Program-made: the position numbers and the translations under genes
In this document: positions 55,139-63,945 of the stretch, piece after piece
Layout of the letters: every line of letters starts with the position of its first letter
How positions within the stretch are numbered: position 1 is the stretch's first letter
Notes under the pieces: generated by a model
What the model was told of the DNA's origin: nothing
Database searches by the model: none
What the model saw: only the letters and a program-made list of their open reading frames with translations
Source: an uncultured Anaerolineae bacterium
GTDB taxonomy: Bacteria; Chloroflexota; Anaerolineae; Promineifilales; Promineifilaceae
DNA length: 64,000 nt
Assembly (NCBI GenBank): GCA_905479495.1
Contig: CAJQMR010000010.1
Coordinates: forward strand, 62,001 to 126,000
Reading direction: 5' to 3'

Positions 55139-55193
55139 GTTAACCAAATGTTTACAACGGGTTAGTTCAGCCTTAACAATGCCCTGCTATGCT
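55139..55193 (+). promoter_or_regulatory. Pho-type promoter: four 11-bp-phased boxes plus -10
   Basis: GTTAACC (55139), GTTTACA (55150), GTTAGTT (55161) and CTTAACA (55172) start exactly 11 bp apart. TATGCT (55188-55193) follows the last box after 9 nt, the same layout as the promoter of the right pst operon (CTTAACA at 42334, TAAACT at 42350). Likely bound by the PhoB-like regulator under phosphate starvation. Confidence 0.8.
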
Positions 55194-55199
55194 CTTTCC

Positions 55200-55338
55200 C
55201 GTACACACTTGCGTTTGTTTCATCCCCGAAACAAGCAACGGCAACTGTTTCAGTAAACGGCCATTTCTTTCCTCTTTTTCTCCTCTATGGTTAAGTTTGC
55301 AAACGAAAGGGGAGCGGGTTGCGGCCCCGCTCCCTTTT
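55200..55338 (+). ncRNA. Candidate phosphate-responsive small RNA or attenuated leader
   Basis: Starts a few bases after the Pho-type -10 and ends at a strong hairpin terminator. A 9-bp 5' hairpin is present (55213-55236, stem core TTGTTTC / GAAACAA, loop ATCCCC). The middle is pyrimidine-rich (CCATTTCTTTCCTCTTTTTC), a possible antisense site for ribosome-binding sequences such as AGGAG. No convincing ORF. It could instead be the 5' leader of the histone-deacetylase-family gene, which starts 49 nt after the hairpin. Confidence 0.5.
55306..55338 (+). terminator. GC-rich intrinsic terminator
   Basis: GGGAGCGGG / CCCGCTCCC core (55310-55318, 55326-55334), extended by AAAG/TTTT pairing to 13 bp, loop TTGCGGC, then CACCCTTTTG. 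The best terminator-like structure in this part of the window. Confidence 0.75.
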
Positions 55339-55386
55339 CACCCTTTTGTTATTGTCGTTTCCTCCAAAGCGGTGTTAAATTAGCCC

Positions 55387-56436
55387 ATGCACACTTTTTA
55401 TTATCCTGATCATAGCCAGCATGACCCTGCCTGGCTGCATCGACCCGACGATGACGAGTGGAACCGCTATTACGCAGAGGTTGCGGCACGCGGACAAATC
55501 ATCCACGACGCAGTTGCAGCAGCCAATTTGGGGCCGATTTCTCATCCAGGCGATTTTGGTATGTCGCCTATTCAAGACATTCATGCCCACGAGATGATCA
55601 CTCTGCTGCAAAATGCCCACGAACAAATGAAACTGGAAGCGGGTCGGGATGTTGCCCTACCGGAAACATTCAGTTTGCGGCGGCGAACGCACCATCGTCT
55701 TTATTCCGTATTTGGCCAGCTAGGCATGTACTGTTTTGATACCTCGTCACCCATTTTTGCCCAAACCTGGAACGCGGCGTATTGGAGTGTGCAAACGGCC
55801 GTTTCCGCCGCTGCTCTAAGTTTGGCTAATCAGGAACAACTGGTATACGCCCTCTGTCGCCCGCCCGGCCATCATGCCGCTGCCGATCTATTTGGTGGCT
55901 TTTGCTATCTGAACAATGCCGCTATTGCGGCCAACTGGCTGGTGCAGCAAGGACAGCGCGTTGCCGTTTTGGATGTGGATTACCATCATGGTAACGGTAC
56001 ACAAGAAATTTTTTACGGCCGTTCCGACGTTCTCTTCCTCTCCATTCACGCCGATCCCCGCTACGACTATCCTTTTTACTGGGGCTTTGCTGATGAATAC
56101 GGCTATGGTCCAGGGCTGGGCTTTAACCACAACTATCCACTACCCCCAGGCACCAAAGGAAAATCTTACCTCACAGCGCTGGCACAGGCCCTCGTTCACA
56201 TTCGCGCCTTTGTGCCCGATACACTTATCATCTCGCTCGGCGTCGATACCGGCGAAGGCGATCCCACCGGCACCTTCTTGCTGACGACTCCCGACTTTGC
56301 TGAAATCGGCCGTCAGATTGGCCAGCTCAACTTGCCTACCGTTGTCATTCAAGAAGGGGGTTACCGCTTAGATACCTTGGCCCAACACGCCATTGCCTTT
56401 CTGACCAGCCTGCACCAGGCACAGGCTTCCCCATAA
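55387..56436 (+). CDS. Histone-deacetylase-superfamily amidohydrolase (acetylpolyamine amidohydrolase-like)
   Basis: 349 residues. Arginase/deacetylase fold with RPPGHHAAADLFGGFCYLNN (catalytic His pair), VAVLDVDYHHGNGTQEIFYG (zinc Asp and His), SIHADPRYDYPFYWG, SLGVDTGEGDPTG (second zinc Asp) and QEGGYRL (Tyr). The N-terminus MHTFYYPDHSQHDP is typical of bacterial acetylpolyamine amidohydrolases and class II-like members. Deacetylates an acetylamine such as acetylpolyamine. It lies downstream of the Pho-type promoter/terminator unit, so readthrough could put it under phosphate control. Confidence 0.9.
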   Translation: MHTFYYPDHSQHDPAWLHRPDDDEWNRYYAEVAARGQIIHDAVAAANLGPISHPGDFGMSPIQDIHAHEMITLLQNAHEQMKLEAGRDVALPETFSLRRRTHHRLYSVFGQLGMYCFDTSSPIFAQTWNAAYWSVQTAVSAAALSLANQEQLVYALCRPPGHHAAADLFGGFCYLNNAAIAANWLVQQGQRVAVLDVDYHHGNGTQEIFYGRSDVLFLSIHADPRYDYPFYWGFADEYGYGPGLGFNHNYPLPPGTKGKSYLTALAQALVHIRAFVPDTLIISLGVDTGEGDPTGTFLLTTPDFAEIGRQIGQLNLPTVVIQEGGYRLDTLAQHAIAFLTSLHQAQASP

Positions 56437-56769
56437 AGAGGCTCTCTCATTCAAATTTAGGCATTATTTTAACCAGGCAGCCTCTTTTGCTGCCATGAGC
56501 CTTGCCTGCCTGACCAATTTGAGGATACTTTTTTAATTTAGTTTACAATAAATACAGAAAGTTTTTGCGCACATTTTACAGTTAATTATTTTGTGCTAGT
56601 TTACACTATGGAAATGAACCAGTGAATATGCCATAATGTGCGCAGAAAACAGATAAGATCACAACAGTTTTTAAGCTTTTTAAGGAAAACGAATACACAC
56701 TACGTTCAGTAAATTACAGCAGAAAACCGATTTGTTTTGCCCAACTGGCAGTAATTTACCCAACTCATC
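56437..56769. promoter_or_regulatory. Long leader/promoter region of the kinase gene
   Basis: Holds a terminator for the upstream gene (AAGAGGCT ... AGCCTCTTTT, about 56436-56492), then an AT-rich region with GTTTACA at 56541 and 56599 and an inverted repeat TGCGCACATT (56566-56575) / AATGTGCGCA (56635-56644). A second inverted repeat GTAAATTAC (56709-56717) / GTAATTTAC (56751-56759) sits just before the start codon and would mask it in RNA. No gene. Confidence 0.55.
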
Positions 56770-59115
56770 ATGACATCAATAGGACCCAGCTGGATCGGCC
56801 GTACAATTGGTGGTCGGTACGAAATTGAATCAATTTTAGGGCGCGGCGGCATGTCATCGGTTTACCGTGCCAATGACCCGAACCTGCACCGTAAAGTTGC
56901 CATCAAGATCATCCACCAACATTTGTCTGACAACGAGGAGTTTATTCAGCGCTTTGAGCAAGAAGCGGCCGTTATTGCCCAGCTGCGGCACAGCAATATT
57001 GTCCAGGTGCATGATTTTAACCATGAGGGAAACGTTTACTTCATGGTGATGGAATATGTGCCAGGTGATACCCTGGCCAAACGGCTTGAGGCACTTACCG
57101 CTGCTGGGATTCGGCTGCCGCTCAACGAAACCATTCGCATCCTCACCACCATTTGCGATGCTGTTGATTATGCGCATCAACGGCGTATGATCCATCGGGA
57201 CCTCAAGCCTTCAAATGTGATGATCAACTTGCTAAACGAACCCATCCTGATGGATTTTGGCATCGCCAAGATCATTGGGGGACGATCACACACAGCCACC
57301 GGGGCAGCAATGGGAACGGCCGCTTACATGTCGCCAGAGCAAGTGCGGGGTGATCAGACAGACCATCGTTCCGACATTTACTCCTTGGGCATTATGATGT
57401 ATGAAATGCTGAGTGGTGAAACGCCCTACCACAGCGATTCCACGTATCAGATCATGCTCAAACACATCAACGACCCCCTGCCAGATATTCAGCTGGTAGA
57501 AACGAACACACCCAATTCACTGGTAAACATTCTGGAACGCGCCTTATCTAAAAACCCTGATAACCGCTTCCAAACAGCTAAAGAAATGGCAGCGGCGCTC
57601 AGTACCGCTGCCCTGCAAATGCAAAGCCCCACAGACACATTAGCCGCTCGCCATATGGATCGACTATCCGTGATGTGGCAGCAGGCACTTGATTTGTATG
57701 ATGAACGCGAGTTCGCCCGCTGCCTGGATAAGTTGGATGAGCTTTATCGGGCTGATCCCGATTATCGAGAGCAAAAGGCGAAGCAGTTGCGCCAACAAGC
57801 CATTGAGCAATTGGTGGAACGAGCTACTCGTTCTCTGGCGACCAATGACTTTTCGGAGAGCCTAACGGCCGTAAAATCTTTGCATGAACGAGATGTGACC
57901 TTGCCCGAACTGGATGAGCTGGAAGCCCAGGCCCGCGCTGGCTTAGATATCCTGGCACTGCAAGCCCGCCTCAACAAACTCTACGAGGAAGCGCTAACCC
58001 ATCTAGACAATCGTGAATATCAATCAGCCCTCGCCAAATGGGAAGCGATTGAGAAACGACGGGACAATTTATCTTTCCCCGATAAATTGGCGGTGGTCAA
58101 GCGGGCCAACGAAGGCATCTGTGCCAATTTTTACAGCCAGGCAATTGCTGCCCTGGCCCAGAAAAACCCAGAACAGGCGCTGGCATTCTGGGCCCAAATT
58201 GCCGCTACAGACAGCAATTTCCCCGATTCGCAAGGTGTTGTCAATACCGCCCAAACGATGATCCAACAGCGAGAGCGCAAAAGTTGGCGAAACCCTCTAT
58301 TGGCCGTAGGTGGTTTTGCGCTCTTGCTGCTGCTTATTTTTGGTGCCTCCAGTCTGCTAGGAAATAATGGGCCGGACGACAGTGATGGTGATAAGGTTGA
58401 AACGGCCGTATCCCCCACCGCCCTTTCCGCCATTGTAGCCAATACACAAATGCCCACACCCACAGAAACTGCGTTACCCACTGAAACAGCGACCGCAACG
58501 GCAACCCAAACGGCCGTCCCCAGCAGCACACCGTCTCCCACAGTTACGCTTACGCCCAGCGCCACGCCACTGCCAGAAAACATGGCGTTAATCAACGAAA
58601 ATGCTACTATCTTTGCCCAGGCAGATGCCGATGCCACCGAAATCGATGTCGTCATGGCCAACGATATGGTTACCGTTCTGGGCCGTTCAGAAAACAACAG
58701 CTGGCTTTACATTCGCGATGCCCAGGGCAATACAGGTTTTGTATTTGCTGATTTTCTGACCTGGGAAGGCAGCATAGACAGCCTGCCCATTCGCACGGGC
58801 ACGGTTGCCACCGAACCCACCACAGCCCCCATCTTAAGCCAAACGCTTAGCTTGGACATTTATCAATTAGATGGTACAGAAGCATGTAATGGCAGCGCCT
58901 GGACCCAGATGGTATACATGCGGGTACAAGGCGTTAGCGGAACGTTTAACTATTATTGGGAAGACGAATTGGTTGGAACGGCCGTAAATGATAACATCAC
59001 GTTTGAAGTTAGCAGCAGCGGCGGGGCCATTGTGGGTACCGGCAGTGTCATTGTCGATGGAATCACAACCAGCAAAGAACTATTTATTCCTGCCCCTGCT
59101 TGCAGTGACGAGTAA
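56770..59115 (+). CDS. PknB-type Ser/Thr kinase with external SH3 domain
   Basis: 781 residues. Kinase domain ~12-275: GRGGMSSVYRANDP (P-loop), VAIKII (Lys), HRDLKPSNVMINLL (catalytic Asp), LMDFGIAKIIGG (DFG), and AYMSPEQV. A ~200-residue helical repeat region (~295-510) resembles TPR-like bundles (YDEREFARCLDKLDELYRAD, HLDNREYQSALAKWEAIEKR). One membrane helix at ~517-538, a Thr/Pro linker, an SH3-like domain (~605-665, VTVLGRSENNSWLYIRDAQG) and a C-terminal beta domain. Membrane-bound signalling kinase with a wall-facing sensor. Followed by a related kinase 30 nt later. Confidence 0.9.
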   Translation: MTSIGPSWIGRTIGGRYEIESILGRGGMSSVYRANDPNLHRKVAIKIIHQHLSDNEEFIQRFEQEAAVIAQLRHSNIVQVHDFNHEGNVYFMVMEYVPGDTLAKRLEALTAAGIRLPLNETIRILTTICDAVDYAHQRRMIHRDLKPSNVMINLLNEPILMDFGIAKIIGGRSHTATGAAMGTAAYMSPEQVRGDQTDHRSDIYSLGIMMYEMLSGETPYHSDSTYQIMLKHINDPLPDIQLVETNTPNSLVNILERALSKNPDNRFQTAKEMAAALSTAALQMQSPTDTLAARHMDRLSVMWQQALDLYDEREFARCLDKLDELYRADPDYREQKAKQLRQQAIEQLVERATRSLATNDFSESLTAVKSLHERDVTLPELDELEAQARAGLDILALQARLNKLYEEALTHLDNREYQSALAKWEAIEKRRDNLSFPDKLAVVKRANEGICANFYSQAIAALAQKNPEQALAFWAQIAATDSNFPDSQGVVNTAQTMIQQRERKSWRNPLLAVGGFALLLLLIFGASSLLGNNGPDDSDGDKVETAVSPTALSAIVANTQMPTPTETALPTETATATATQTAVPSSTPSPTVTLTPSATPLPENMALINENATIFAQADADATEIDVVMANDMVTVLGRSENNSWLYIRDAQGNTGFVFADFLTWEGSIDSLPIRTGTVATEPTTAPILSQTLSLDIYQLDGTEACNGSAWTQMVYMRVQGVSGTFNYYWEDELVGTAVNDNITFEVSSSGGAIVGTGSVIVDGITTSKELFIPAPACSDE

Positions 59116-59145
59116 ACACACACACCAACAACCTGGAGAATCAAG

Positions 59146-62100
59146 ATGAGTGATTCGCAACCAACCTGGTCCGGCCGCACGATTGGTGGCCGCTATGTAA
59201 TTGATTCGCTGCTGGGACGTGGCGGCATGTCTTCCGTCTACAAGGCCACAGATCCTAATTTACAACGTACGGTCGCCGTCAAAATTATCCATCCCCACCT
59301 TTCTGAACATCCAGAATTCGTGAAGCGGTTTGAGCAAGAAGCTGCTGCCGTGGCCCGCTTGCGCCACCCCAACATCATGTTGGTGCATGATTTCAATCAC
59401 GAAGGCGGCGTTTACTACATCGTTTTTGAATACATCGCTGGAAATCCACTAGACAGGCGGTTAAAAGATCTAAAGGATGCCGGTTTACGTCTACCGCTAG
59501 AAGAAGTGATCCAAATTATGGTGCCTCTATGCGAAGCAGTTGCCTATGCCCATGAACGTAAAATGGTTCACCGCGACCTGAAACCATCCAACATCATCAT
59601 TAACCTGTTGGGCCAGCCTATCTTATTAGATTTTGGTATTGCCAAAATTGTGGGCGGTGGACAGGTACACACCGCCACCGGCGCTACTATCGGCACAGCC
59701 GCTTACATGGCACCAGAACAGGTTGTAGGGGATGAGGTCGATCATCGGGCCGACATTTATTCTCTGGGCGTCATGCTATATGAAATGGCTTGTGGACGCC
59801 CACCGTATGAGGGCCAATCAGCCCTAACCGTGATGATGAAGCACGTCAATGAACCATTGCCAGACATTCGACTGTTCAACAGCAATCTGCCCGATACCTT
59901 TAATGCCATTCTGGAAAAAGCGCTAGCCAAAAATCCAAAGGAGCGTTTTGGCTCTGCCATAGAAATGGCAATGGCCCTGCGTGAAGTTGGACGCCATATA
60001 ACCCTGGGAGCAGAAACGGCCGCTTACACCACACCCCCCATCGTCCGCGAAGCACCAGCCAAAGCCTCCGTCCAACCATCCCCCAAAACCAGCGCAGAAA
60101 CAGAAGTGAAGACGGCCGTTTCTCCACCCCCCACGGCCACGGAACAACTCATCGTACCCGAGCAAACGCAAGAAAAACCGGCTCGTCGCTGGTTGCCGCT
60201 GGCGCTGGGAGGCATTGCCCTGCTGGCGATAATTGTTGCCGCCATTTTGCTGCTGCCTGGCTTGTTTACAGATTTACCCACCTCAGAAGGCATGGTGCAA
60301 ATTCCCGGCGGTACTTACACTGTTGGGGCTGACCTGAATGGTAGCCAATACGCAGCCCCTCAAGAGGTTACCCTGGCGTCTTATTGGCTCGACCGTTTTG
60401 AGGTAAGCAATCGTCAATACGCTGCCTTCCTGGCCGACAACGAAGAGGAACCACCCAGCAGCTGGCCTGGCGGCACGCCGCCTGCTGGCGAGGATGATCA
60501 TCCCGTACGTGGCCTCACCTGGGACAACGCCAATGATTATTGCGACTGGCAAAACAAGCGCCTGCCTACGGAGGCAGAATGGGAAGTCGCCGCCCGTGGC
60601 GGACAAGGTTTCCTTTTTCCCTGGGGAGACAGTCAAACCAGCGTCAATCTGCCCAACGACAACACCTATGCCAGCGGCAGCATCCCACCCAACCGCAGCA
60701 GTTTTGGCATATTCGACATGGCAGGCAACGTGTGGGAATGGGTTGATAAACCGTATGCAGATGTGCCTGATGGGCAAGAAGTGGCACGCGGTGGCGCGTT
60801 TGACTTCCTAAAAGATATGGCCTACCGGCTACAGGGCGATCCCAATTTACCAACCATGATTGCCTCTACCGGGGTGCGCTGTGCCGCCACCGAAGTGGAA
60901 GTGGTGCCCGATGAGGCAATTTTGCTCACAGACGATTTCAGCAATCCAGAAAGTGGCTGGCCTGACCTGAAAGAAGATACTGCCTGGCGTGGCTATCATC
61001 CACCAGACTTTTATCACGTTGAAGCAACGGGACAAAATCAGGTAGCAACGGCCGTTTTCGGTACAGATGCTACGAATGTGAGCCTGGAAGCGCGTGTTTT
61101 CGTGGATATTCTGGAAAGCGACGCCGGTGAATATCGCTACGGGTTACTGTTGCGGCAAGTGGATAACCGACAATTTTATGCATTCACCGTTGCCCCACGT
61201 TCCGGTCAATGGGCCGTGCTAAAAGCCAGTGGCGACGGCCTGAAAACGCTGGACAGCGGCCCGATCGATTCTCTAACTGGCGGCAGCAATGAGGCCATTC
61301 AAGGCGGTTCGGTAGAAGCAGCCGATACGCTTCGGGTAGATGCCAGCGGCAGCACATTTTCCTTTTTTGTAGACGGCCGTATCATCACCACTGTCACCGA
61401 CGACAGCTACAGCAGCGGCGATTTTGGCTTTTACGTGGAAACGTTCGACGAAACCCGCGCCCATGTCCATTACGATGCACTCACCGTGCTGGAACTTGGC
61501 GACACAATTGCCCAGAGCACAGAGGAAACCGTAGATGCAGAACCAACCGAAACGGCTTCTGAAGACACAGCCCCCAATCCGACAGCCACGACAGAATCAG
61601 CAGAGCCAACGGAAACGGCCGTTGCCGATATCGAATCTACAGCCACCGTAGCCCCATCCGCCACGCCAGAACCCACCCAAATTCCAGTCCCCGAAGGCAT
61701 GGTGCTCATTCCTGGCGGCAGCTTCCTGATGGGTTCAGAAACAGGCGAGCCTAATGAACGACCGGAACATTCCGTTACACTCGATCCTTACTTTATAGAC
61801 ATATTCGAGGTAAGCAATGAAGCGTATCAGGCCTGTGTAGCCGAAGACGGCTGTACTCAGGCCAACTTGCGCAACTCCTTCCGCCGGTCAGGTTATCGGG
61901 ATGATCCTACCTTTGCCAACTATCCTGTGATGGGTGTTACCTGGAACCAGGCCAACGCTTACTGTACCTGGGCAGGCAAGCGGCTGCCCACTGAAGCTGA
62001 ATGGGAATTTGCTGCCAGCGGTCCGGAAAACTTCACCTGGCCTTGGGGCAACGAATTCGATGCCACGCTGTCTGCGGCCAGTTCGCTGGATACTGAACCG

Positions 62101-62376
62101 GTGGATGACTTCCCCGAAGGGGCCAGTCCATTTAATGTATTTAACCTGGCAGGCAATGTGAACGAGTGGGTGCAAGACCGGTTCGACGGCAATTTCTACG
62201 CCAACTCACCAGAAACAAACCCCGTTAATCTGGATTCAGGCAGCAGCCAGATTTACCGAGGTGGCAGCTTTGATAACACCAACGGCGCTTTTTTCACGAC
62301 CAGCCGCCGCTACGTTGTCTCGGCCAATACCTTTGATGTAGACATTGGTTTTCGCTGTGCTCAGGATACACCCTAA
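59146..62376 (+). CDS. PknB-type Ser/Thr kinase with two FGE-sulfatase (SUMF1-like) domains
   Basis: 1076 residues. Kinase ~12-280 (GRGGMSSVYKATDP, VAVKII, HRDLKPSNIIINLL, LLDFGIAKIVGG), Pro/Thr linker, membrane helix ~346-368 (WLPLALGGIALLAIIVAAIL), then three outer domains. First FGE-like domain (~380-590): GMVQIPGGTYTVGADLNGSQ, KRLPTEAEWEVAARGGQG, FDMAGNVWEW. Middle concanavalin-like domain (~605-785), with DDFSNPESGWPD. Second FGE-like domain (~850-1076): GMVLIPGGSFLMGSETGEPN, KRLPTEAEWEFAASGPEN, FNLAGNVNEWV. FGE-like modules in such kinases are usually binding domains rather than true formylglycine enzymes. Likely detects an extracellular ligand. Confidence 0.9.
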   Translation: MSDSQPTWSGRTIGGRYVIDSLLGRGGMSSVYKATDPNLQRTVAVKIIHPHLSEHPEFVKRFEQEAAAVARLRHPNIMLVHDFNHEGGVYYIVFEYIAGNPLDRRLKDLKDAGLRLPLEEVIQIMVPLCEAVAYAHERKMVHRDLKPSNIIINLLGQPILLDFGIAKIVGGGQVHTATGATIGTAAYMAPEQVVGDEVDHRADIYSLGVMLYEMACGRPPYEGQSALTVMMKHVNEPLPDIRLFNSNLPDTFNAILEKALAKNPKERFGSAIEMAMALREVGRHITLGAETAAYTTPPIVREAPAKASVQPSPKTSAETEVKTAVSPPPTATEQLIVPEQTQEKPARRWLPLALGGIALLAIIVAAILLLPGLFTDLPTSEGMVQIPGGTYTVGADLNGSQYAAPQEVTLASYWLDRFEVSNRQYAAFLADNEEEPPSSWPGGTPPAGEDDHPVRGLTWDNANDYCDWQNKRLPTEAEWEVAARGGQGFLFPWGDSQTSVNLPNDNTYASGSIPPNRSSFGIFDMAGNVWEWVDKPYADVPDGQEVARGGAFDFLKDMAYRLQGDPNLPTMIASTGVRCAATEVEVVPDEAILLTDDFSNPESGWPDLKEDTAWRGYHPPDFYHVEATGQNQVATAVFGTDATNVSLEARVFVDILESDAGEYRYGLLLRQVDNRQFYAFTVAPRSGQWAVLKASGDGLKTLDSGPIDSLTGGSNEAIQGGSVEAADTLRVDASGSTFSFFVDGRIITTVTDDSYSSGDFGFYVETFDETRAHVHYDALTVLELGDTIAQSTEETVDAEPTETASEDTAPNPTATTESAEPTETAVADIESTATVAPSATPEPTQIPVPEGMVLIPGGSFLMGSETGEPNERPEHSVTLDPYFIDIFEVSNEAYQACVAEDGCTQANLRNSFRRSGYRDDPTFANYPVMGVTWNQANAYCTWAGKRLPTEAEWEFAASGPENFTWPWGNEFDATLSAASSLDTEPVDDFPEGASPFNVFNLAGNVNEWVQDRFDGNFYANSPETNPVNLDSGSSQIYRGGSFDNTNGAFFTTSRRYVVSANTFDVDIGFRCAQDTP

Positions 62377-62381
62377 AATTT

Positions 62382-62411
62382 AAGAGGCTGAGCAAAGTTG
62401 CTCAGCCTCTT
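62382..62411. terminator. Bidirectional terminator
   Basis: AAGAGGCTGAGCAA / TTGCTCAGCCTCTT, a perfect 14-bp inverted repeat, with A- and T-rich flanks on both sides; serves the kinase gene and the convergent small gene. Confidence 0.85.
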
Positions 62412-62422
62412 TCCCCTCACCC

Positions 62423-62608
62423 TCACCCTTCCGGCTTATTGTTTTCCATGTTTCCCTCATTGCGATCTGATTCGCGCAATTTTTCCAGTGTGCCGACCCG
62501 CCGGGCCATGTCTTGCAAAATAAGCAAGGTTTGCCCCACCACTTGCTCAGTGGTCATATCACCGCGTGTCCAACGTTTAATCACTTCATTCAACGTATAA
62601 TTTCCCAT
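62423..62608 (-). CDS. Small conserved-looking protein, unknown function
   Basis: 61 residues, MGNYTLNEVIKRWTRGDMTT then EQVVGQTLLILQDMARRVGT and a charged tail. GAGAGGAAG precedes the start. The first ~45 residues look helical with a coiled-coil end (RRVGTLEKLRESDRNE). No family recognised. Convergent with the kinase gene across a shared terminator. Confidence 0.55.
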   Translation of the reverse strand: MGNYTLNEVIKRWTRGDMTTEQVVGQTLLILQDMARRVGTLEKLRESDRNEGNMENNKPEG

Positions 62609-62890
62609 CTGGCACTTCCTCTCTATTTAGAATGGATAAGATATTGGTTTGGTAACGGCCGTTTCCCTCCAGCAGCGTCGAGGTGAGCAAACCCCACTGC
62701 CAAAAGTCCCTCTTCCCAAAGAAACACCAAGCAGCCAAAACTATCCGGCAAGATTCACCGCCAACGTCAGGTTCTGTGATTACAATTGTGCTGTTGGAAT
62801 TGTGACTGTGTGGTACGGCCGTTACCCTACCAATACCGACATTTTACACGGTATCGTTTATCTTGTCAATACTTAATTTTGAAGTTGATT
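62609..62890. other. Intergenic region with no recognised gene
   Basis: About 280 bp between two minus-strand genes. Three ACGGCCGT sites fall within 62655-62900 (about 62656, 62815 and 62894, the last at the end of the next gene). The minus-strand promoter for the 61-residue gene should be near 62630-62680; no box can be fixed. Confidence 0.4.
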
Positions 62891-63385
62891 TTACGGCCGT
62901 TCTTCCCCAACCTCATACGCAAAACCAGCCCGCTCCGCCACCAGTCCCAAATGCTTCGAGGTGGCCCGGCTGGGAGCATAGGCTCCCGTTTCCCATTCGC
63001 TCACTGTTTGCTGGCGCACCCCCAGTTCATCCGCCAGTTCCCCCTGGGACATGCCCATGTGCTGCCGCAGCGCTTTGATCATGCCACTGTTCCACAGCAC
63101 TGTATCCCCCGATTTTTCCACCGTATAGGTCAAGGTTGGCTTTTCAAATTGAACCGTTTCGGCCGTTAAATCAACCGCAGCCACATGGTAACCTGCGCCC
63201 ATCCAGGCCGCCGCCTGCACAGCACCCTGGCTACGATTGCTCCACCAGCCAGCCCGGGCCCGCGCACTTCCCGGCAAGGAACTTCCCATCAATTCTTCGA
63301 TCTGGGTAAAAGTCATCGTCACAGGCTCACCCGCAGCCCGTTGTAAACGAGAAAAAAGTGGAAAATATTTGCTACCAGCTTTCAT
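62891..63385 (-). CDS. HTH-XRE regulator with N-terminal DUF7662-like domain
   Basis: 164 residues. N-terminal ~75 residues (FTQIEELMGSSLPGSARARA, GWWSN, AAAWMGAGYHVAAVDL) match the small DUF7662-type domain often found in phage- or defence-linked proteins. The C-terminal part is a Cro/XRE helix-turn-helix (IKALRQHMGMSQGELADELG, VRQQTVSEWETGAYAPSRAT). Probable transcription factor; divergent from the Lrp/AsnC gene, which it may control along with itself. Confidence 0.75.
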   Translation of the reverse strand: MKAGSKYFPLFSRLQRAAGEPVTMTFTQIEELMGSSLPGSARARAGWWSNRSQGAVQAAAWMGAGYHVAAVDLTAETVQFEKPTLTYTVEKSGDTVLWNSGMIKALRQHMGMSQGELADELGVRQQTVSEWETGAYAPSRATSKHLGLVAERAGFAYEVGEERP

Positions 63386-63417
63386 AAAACAAAATTATAC
63401 CAAAGTTGTAGAATTTG

Positions 63418-63445
63418 TTGACAGAAACGAAATCCGCACTAGAAT
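63418..63445 (+). promoter_or_regulatory. Sigma70-type promoter of the Lrp/AsnC gene
   Basis: TTGACA (63418-63423), 16-bp spacer, TAGAAT (63440-63445), 26 bp upstream of the ATG at 63472. Confidence 0.75.
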
Positions 63446-63471
63446 CACCTCTTATCTACGAGGATCGTAAA

Positions 63472-63945
63472 ATGGACAAACTTGATTACGAAATCCTGGC
63501 TCTCTTACAACAAGACGGCCGTCGCTCGTTTACTCAAATTGGCAAGGCTGTTGGTTTTAGCGAAGGAACGATTCGTAAGCGCGTGACGCGTCTGGTTGAT
63601 GAGGGCATCATCCGCATCATTGGTTTGGTGGACCCCCACCTAGTTGGTTTTGATGCCCCGGCTATTATTCAAGTTTCCGTAACCCCACCCCACCTGGAAG
63701 AAGCAGCCCAAGCCATTACCCAATTCCCAGAGGTCAGCTATTTGCTGATGGTCTCCGGCGAATTTGATCTGATTGTCGAGGTCCGCTGCCAAAATAGGGA
63801 GCATCTGGCCTCGTTTATTCGGGATGATTTACAAAGAGTGCCTGGCGTACAGCGCACCGTGTCTTCCCTGGTACTGCACACCTACAAATTGGCAGAACCA
63901 AGCATTCTGGATTTTATGGACGAAGAAGCTGCAACAACAGCATAA
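63472..63945 (+). CDS. Lrp/AsnC-family transcriptional regulator
   Basis: 157 residues from ATG 63472 with GAGG upstream; the longer frame to 63415 runs through the promoter. Winged helix: LDYEILALLQQDGRRSFTQI and VGFSEGTIRKRVTRLVDEGI, then the RAM domain (PAIIQVSVTPPHLEEAAQAI, EVSYLLMVSGEFDLIVEVRC). Binds an amino acid or similar effector and forms octamers in this family. No target operon is adjacent in the window. Confidence 0.93.
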   Translation: MDKLDYEILALLQQDGRRSFTQIGKAVGFSEGTIRKRVTRLVDEGIIRIIGLVDPHLVGFDAPAIIQVSVTPPHLEEAAQAITQFPEVSYLLMVSGEFDLIVEVRCQNREHLASFIRDDLQRVPGVQRTVSSLVLHTYKLAEPSILDFMDEEAATTA

